A stretch of 64,000 nt of DNA from positions 12,351,176 to 12,415,175 of the forward strand of contig NW_024037056.1 in assembly GCF_015706575.1 (NCBI RefSeq), written 5' to 3'. Every line of letters begins with the position of its first letter. Position 1 is the stretch's first letter. This document shows, in pieces, positions 38,001 to 44,000 of the stretch. The DNA comes from Patiria miniata. Its lineage: Eukaryota; Echinodermata; Asteroidea; Valvatida; Asterinidae. A program made the translations under genes and the position numbers. The notes under the pieces were generated by a model. That model saw only the letters and a list, made by a program, of their open reading frames with translations. It was not told where the DNA came from and did not search any database.

Positions 38001-41000
38001 GTTTGTTTTTTTTGGTTTTACTTTTTTCTCTAAAACTTATAAGTGTAATATCTACTGAGCTGAAACTTCAACAGGTTGGGTTTTGAACACTCTTCTTTGG
38101 ATTTTGAGTGGTGTTATTATTGGAAACGAACAAAATGCATGAAAAGCAAATGATCCTATATGCTTTTCAACCTAGTACGAGTAAATGTCTAAAGATATAC
38201 CTGTAAATCATATTGTTGCTTTATACTCTTGAAAAAAAAGGACTTTATTATGACTTTAAAGTTGTCATGCCTGTACTCCTACTTAAGTTAAACACTATTT
38301 CTTTAGTTGTACACACTTTAGGATCATAACAAAAAGAATTCGACTTCAGTAGCAAACTTTATTTTAGTGTGTTTTTTTCCCCTAGGAAAATAGGTCAACA
38401 ATGCATGCATCTTTAGCTGAATAAATTGTTTTAATTTACTTTTTATCTAATACATTCCGTTGTACAAATAGCACAATTTATTTACATGTACCAGCATAAC
38501 TGCACGCCAATAAATTATCCAGTCTGAATAAATAACAAATTTTATAATCCTTTGGGTAAAACAAAATATAAACGATCATTATGTATGTGTATTTATACTC
38601 GGCCCACGTAAGGACGTATGCAAATTGACAGGTTTAAATTATTGACAAACTAAAGCCCTTTCCCAGCTGTTTATACCTATTTATTATCTTTTGACGCGAA
38701 CAGCAAAACTATTTTTGACAGTGAGTCATCATCGTTTTTAACTGACAGTGGATGTGGTGATGTGTAACACCAAGACGATGAAATATTTTTTTTTGGGGGG
38801 GGGGAATTCAAGAAAAGTAGCGAATCACATATGTGACCTACTGAGGCAAAATGAGGAATGTCCCCCAAAACCTTGTTTTGAGTACTCGGATATACTAGAA
38901 AAATCATGTGAACATCGTTTTTGATTGTTTTGTGTTTTTGACTAGGCAAGGTATCCAAGATTCACACTATGCAGTTTTGTTGGGAAAAAAAATACCCACA
39001 AAAGTGGAAAAACTGAAGAAAGTTTTTCACTGCCGTCTGCGGCGCAATGCGTGTTGTTTTTTTTTCAAAGCCGTTTTTCTCGAAATGAGGTAACAAAAAC
39101 TTGGCAAGACACTGTTTAAGTTCCTGCGCCATATCTTTGGAATAAATTAAGCAGCAGAAATAAATTTGGTATCAATAGAAAGCCAATGATTTGCGCTTTA
39201 ACATGATGAACATAACGTGAAAAGTCAAAGTTGGGGGTTATTCCTCATTATGCTGTGGCAGGTTACAATTACATAGAGTGAATGGTCTATAGAGTCATGT
39301 AATAATTCAATTTCTGGACAGATTTCAGAGTAAGGTTTTAAAATGATCCAGGGCACAATTCTTACACGTAGCTGATAATACCAGCTCATTGAAATCACCG
39401 GTTACCTTTTTAATTTCATGGTAAAGATTTTCATTATGGTGGCATCAAAAGCCTGCATGTACTTTACTCATTGTTAAATTTTAGGCACAAGAACTTCCCA
39501 AAAAAATGTAGAATTCATTATTAGCAATGAAACATTTGAAACTGCACACATTTAACCTTGGCACTACACAAGTATTGTAATTAGTTAAGTTAATTGGTTT
39601 GGTTTATCTAAGGAGTGGTTTTTTTTATTTGACAAGCACATTTTTGAAACAACCAGCACATGTCCACCAAACTAACACTTGATGAATTTGTTTCTAATTT
39701 GGAAAGGTATGCAAAAAGGTCAGTTGCACTTTTCCGACCATCTGTTTTAGTCGGAGCACATTTGTAGATCAATTAGTGGTGGGAGAAATCGGATATTTCA
39801 AAATCCGGTTACAGTCAGAGACCATGGAGCAAATTGGGGGATGTTCCAGTTGTTAGCTTGTGTCACCAAAAAATGGAAGGCCTGATTTTTTAAAGGTTTG
39901 GAATATCCAGAGATGCCAACCATTGCTCTGTTGGAGTAATTATTAGGATTTTGAGGCGTGTTAGTGTTACTACTCTTGAAATTTCCAGCTGTCCTATACG
40001 CCAACATTGTGGTTACTCTGAAAAGTACTGTGGTTACTCTTAAACTTGACTGTTGTCCTATGTATTTACATTAGCATTACTCTTTGCAGGAAGAATCAGT
40101 ACTATTTTGTAGTCTGTAAAGTTGGCATCTCTGAATATCCGGTTTCCAAAATCCAAACCGAATAGTGGAATTCAAACCGAGTTGTAAAATATCCGGATTT
40201 AAATCCCACCACTTAGATCAACATGAAAAGCAAATCCTAAACGTATTTTATCACAGTAGAAAAAAAAACAATTACTATCCTGCCATCTAACAAGTACATG
40301 TTACATTTTAAAAAAAAAGTGACATTTTGGTCGTGTTTGCAAAACATCTAAATACTTAACCATGCATGTGTCAAACAAACAAATGAACAAAAATCAACAG
40401 TATCCAAAAGTACATATTTAAGGAAAGTAAAAGAAACAAACAAACACCCTAACAGCGCTGATAACCAACATAGACACTATATATTGGACAACCCACGGCA
40501 GCACTACATTCTATGTAAATCATAAACAAGAAATTCCAACAGTTCGGAAGAAGCCTATGCATTTCAAAGAAACTAGAAAGCACTCAGAGAGCACAAACCT
40601 CCGCCAAGGCTAAACAATTCCCCACCATATTGTCAGTACACCCACAAGAAATACTCGCATAAATGGTGAAGAATCCTTTAAAAAAAATCCTGGATCTAGA
40701 CCCAGATCTGGATCACTTCCAAAATCTAATCGATTTGTTCTTGTACCAAGGACCGCCCCGAATTTTTTTTTTATGCAAATACGTCCATAACTTTTTGAGT
40801 TATCTTGTTAACAGACAAACCAACCAACCAACAAACAAACCAACGCCGATGAAAACATAACCTCTTTGGCGGAGGTAATAAAAAGAAATTATACAGAAAA
40901 AAGTTTTTCAATGTATATAATAATAATATTAAAAAAAAGAAAAAGGAGTCCCATATTACGTAAATTTTACACACGCTGCTACTTTTTTCACAACATAGTC

Positions 41001-44000
41001 TTCGTTTTTTCACGACAGTGCCTTTGCCGAGAAATTGCAAGCAACTGCCCCCGTCAAGAAGCCGCTGAACCGCAGCAACAGCAGCGCCGACATGTACACG
41101 TACGACCGGAACGAGGGCAGCATATCAGACTCGGCGGCCGACGTGAACATCCAGGAGGGCAAGAAGCGCCGGGCCAGCATCGGATACAAGATGGCGTCGC
41201 TAGTGGGTCTTTCCAAGAAGAGTAATAGTACATCCAATCTAGCAGGTACAAGATCGTATTTGTGTGGATATATACCCTGTTTTGTTTTTATTATGCATTA
41301 CTTTGCCCTGCGATTCTGTGCGATGCTCTGCGTTAATCTGCGATGTTTTGCGATGCTCTGCAATGCTCTGCAATGCTCTGTGGTGTTCCCTAATGCTCTG
41401 CGATGCTCTTTGATGCTCTTTGATGCTCTGTGATTTTTTGATATATATGCGATGGTCTGCGATGATCTGCGATGGTCTGTGATGTTTTGCGATGGTCTGT
41501 GATGTTTTGCGATGGTCTTTGATGCTTAGCAATGCTCTGAGATGCTTAGCATTGTTCTGTGATGCTCTGTGATGCTCTGAGATGCTCTGTAATACTCTTT
41601 GTATGCTCTGTGAGTCTCTGCGATAGTCTGTGATGCTCTGTGATGCTCTGAGATACTCTGCGATGGTCTGCGATGCTTTGGGATGGTGTAAGGTGCTTAG
41701 CAATGCTCTGAGATGATTAGCAGTGTTCTGCGATGCTCTGCGATGTTTTCTGATGCTCTGCTTAGCTCTGTTTTACTCTGCTTCTAGTATTTGATTAATT
41801 GCAGTGTTAATGATTAATTGCAGTGGTTTGTTACAATTTTGATGTTTCACTCTATCCGTAAAGTTAAATGATCATCATCGAAGGAGGCTTGTTTTTCTTT
41901 TTTCACCAGGCAAGAAGCCACGGAGTAGTATAGTACGTAGCGAGGAGGTTGGCCTAGCTGCCGAGATGAGGAATCGTCTACAGAAGCAAGCTAGCCGCGA
42001 GAGCACAGACGGCAGTGTCTGCAGCTTCAGTAGCGACAGCTCAAGCCAGTCAGTATTCTTCAAATCTATCCATTAACTTTGCTTTCAAGTTTCGTTTCCC
42101 AAACTTCGCCTTTTGGCACTTAGTTTTGGTGGGCAGGTTTTAGCAGTAGTAAAGTCTGTCACGAACCAATACAGCCCATCAGGCTGGCATTTATCTCCGG
42201 TTTCCTTGGCATGAAACGACTGAGAATATTTCTGTTCCCCCTGGACGGGATGCTAGTCCATCGCAGGTTACTCCCCAGCTAATGCTAGTACCCATTAATA
42301 CTCCTGGGTGGAGAGAGGCAAGTGGGGGTGGAGTTGCTTACCCAAGGAAACAACGTATGACCAGCAGCTGGATTTGAACCCCTGACCCTCTGATTACGAG
42401 TCACAAACCCTTACCACTAGGCCACACTCCCCAAAGGTATTAAGGCTAAATCTGAGTACATGTAATTTTACCGTAGTTGTCTCGACAAATGATGATCAAA
42501 CATTACAAACTTCACAATTTCATGTCTCCTTGCTTGTCCAAAATAGTTGATAAGACAAGTCCAGTCTGAAGGTCCTGTTCACACTACCTGACATCTCTGT
42601 GTTGAACCTGGGTCAAAACCGAACATTTCAGAAACCCCTTTCACACTAGCAAGAATCTAACACCGCTTCTACACGGGTTTGGCGCTCTATACGGGACTAG
42701 GGTTGAGAAGTTCTACCCTAGTAAAAAAAATCCAAAATCTACGGCTGACCCATGTACAAGCTATGTCAGTGTTAATGATGTTCCTTGTCAACTTGTTAAC
42801 AGACAAGGATCCACTTCATTCGATCCTGGTTGATTTCAACAAAGGTATGCAGAACAAAAGAGTGAAAAGGCCTTACGACAAACTATGGTTATAACTCTAG
42901 TTCTGGATCAAACCCGACCACTAGTAATTGACCTGTGGTACTTCATCAAACTTACTTTTAACTAACATGTTTACTCTTCTCACCAGACTCTGGCTACCGG
43001 GTAACTTCCGCATGGGCCCCGAGGGCCAGTTTGACGGCTTCCTGGAGGGGCTAGGCCCTGCCCAGCTGGTGGGTCGGCAGGTCCTGGGCTCCCCTTGCCT
43101 AGGGGACATCCAGATCGGTCTGGAGGACAAAAGGGGCAAGCTGGAGGTGGAGATTATCAGGGCTAGGGGGCTGATGTCCAAGTCAATCTCTAAGATGCTT
43201 CCTGGTGAGTGAAGACCGAAGGCAGATTTAAGGGGGTGCTGGGGGATGATGCTATTAAGTCTGATCTTTTTTTTTTTTAAATGATGAAAACGGCGCAACA
43301 AAATCTGTATATTGCAAGCGCCATTTTAATCTGTTCTACCAGTCGTCAGTGCCCAGATTGTATGGTAGAAGCACATAAGTAAACCCAGGGGCCAATTTCA
43401 TAGAGCTGCTTATGCACAAAATTTGCTTAAGCACAAAAACGTCTTGCTTAATAAAATCAGGTTACCGGCCAAAACTCCATGCAATTGTTATAAACAACAG
43501 CTAAATACCAGTCACAAGCAATGTACATCACATGGAGTTTTGGCCGGTAGCCTAATTTTACTAAGCAATGTTTTTTCGTGCTTAAGCAAATTTTCTGCTT
43601 AAGCAGCTCTATGAAATTGGGCCCAGATTGGAGTAGTTTACTGCTTGAAATAAGCATCAATTACGCACTACAGAGCTTCATGTTGCTCATGGAGTTCAAC
43701 TATCGTGAAATCCAAAAGGTTGCGTCATTTTCGGAGGTTTCAGATTTAGTTGTACAAAATTACCCTATTCTCATTGGTCGCCATTGTTATTTTTCAGCTC
43801 CCTATGTCAAGGTCTACCTAATGGAAGGCAAGCGTTGCGTGGGCAAGAAGAAGACTAAGATAGCTCGCCGGACCCTGGACCCACTCTACCAACAGGTGCT
43901 ACAGTTTGAGGAGGACTACCACAACAAAATACTCCAGGTAAAGGACATGGTCTGAAGATCCCAGTTGGAAAGTCAGGGGGTTCCAAGGTTCCCCCCCCCC

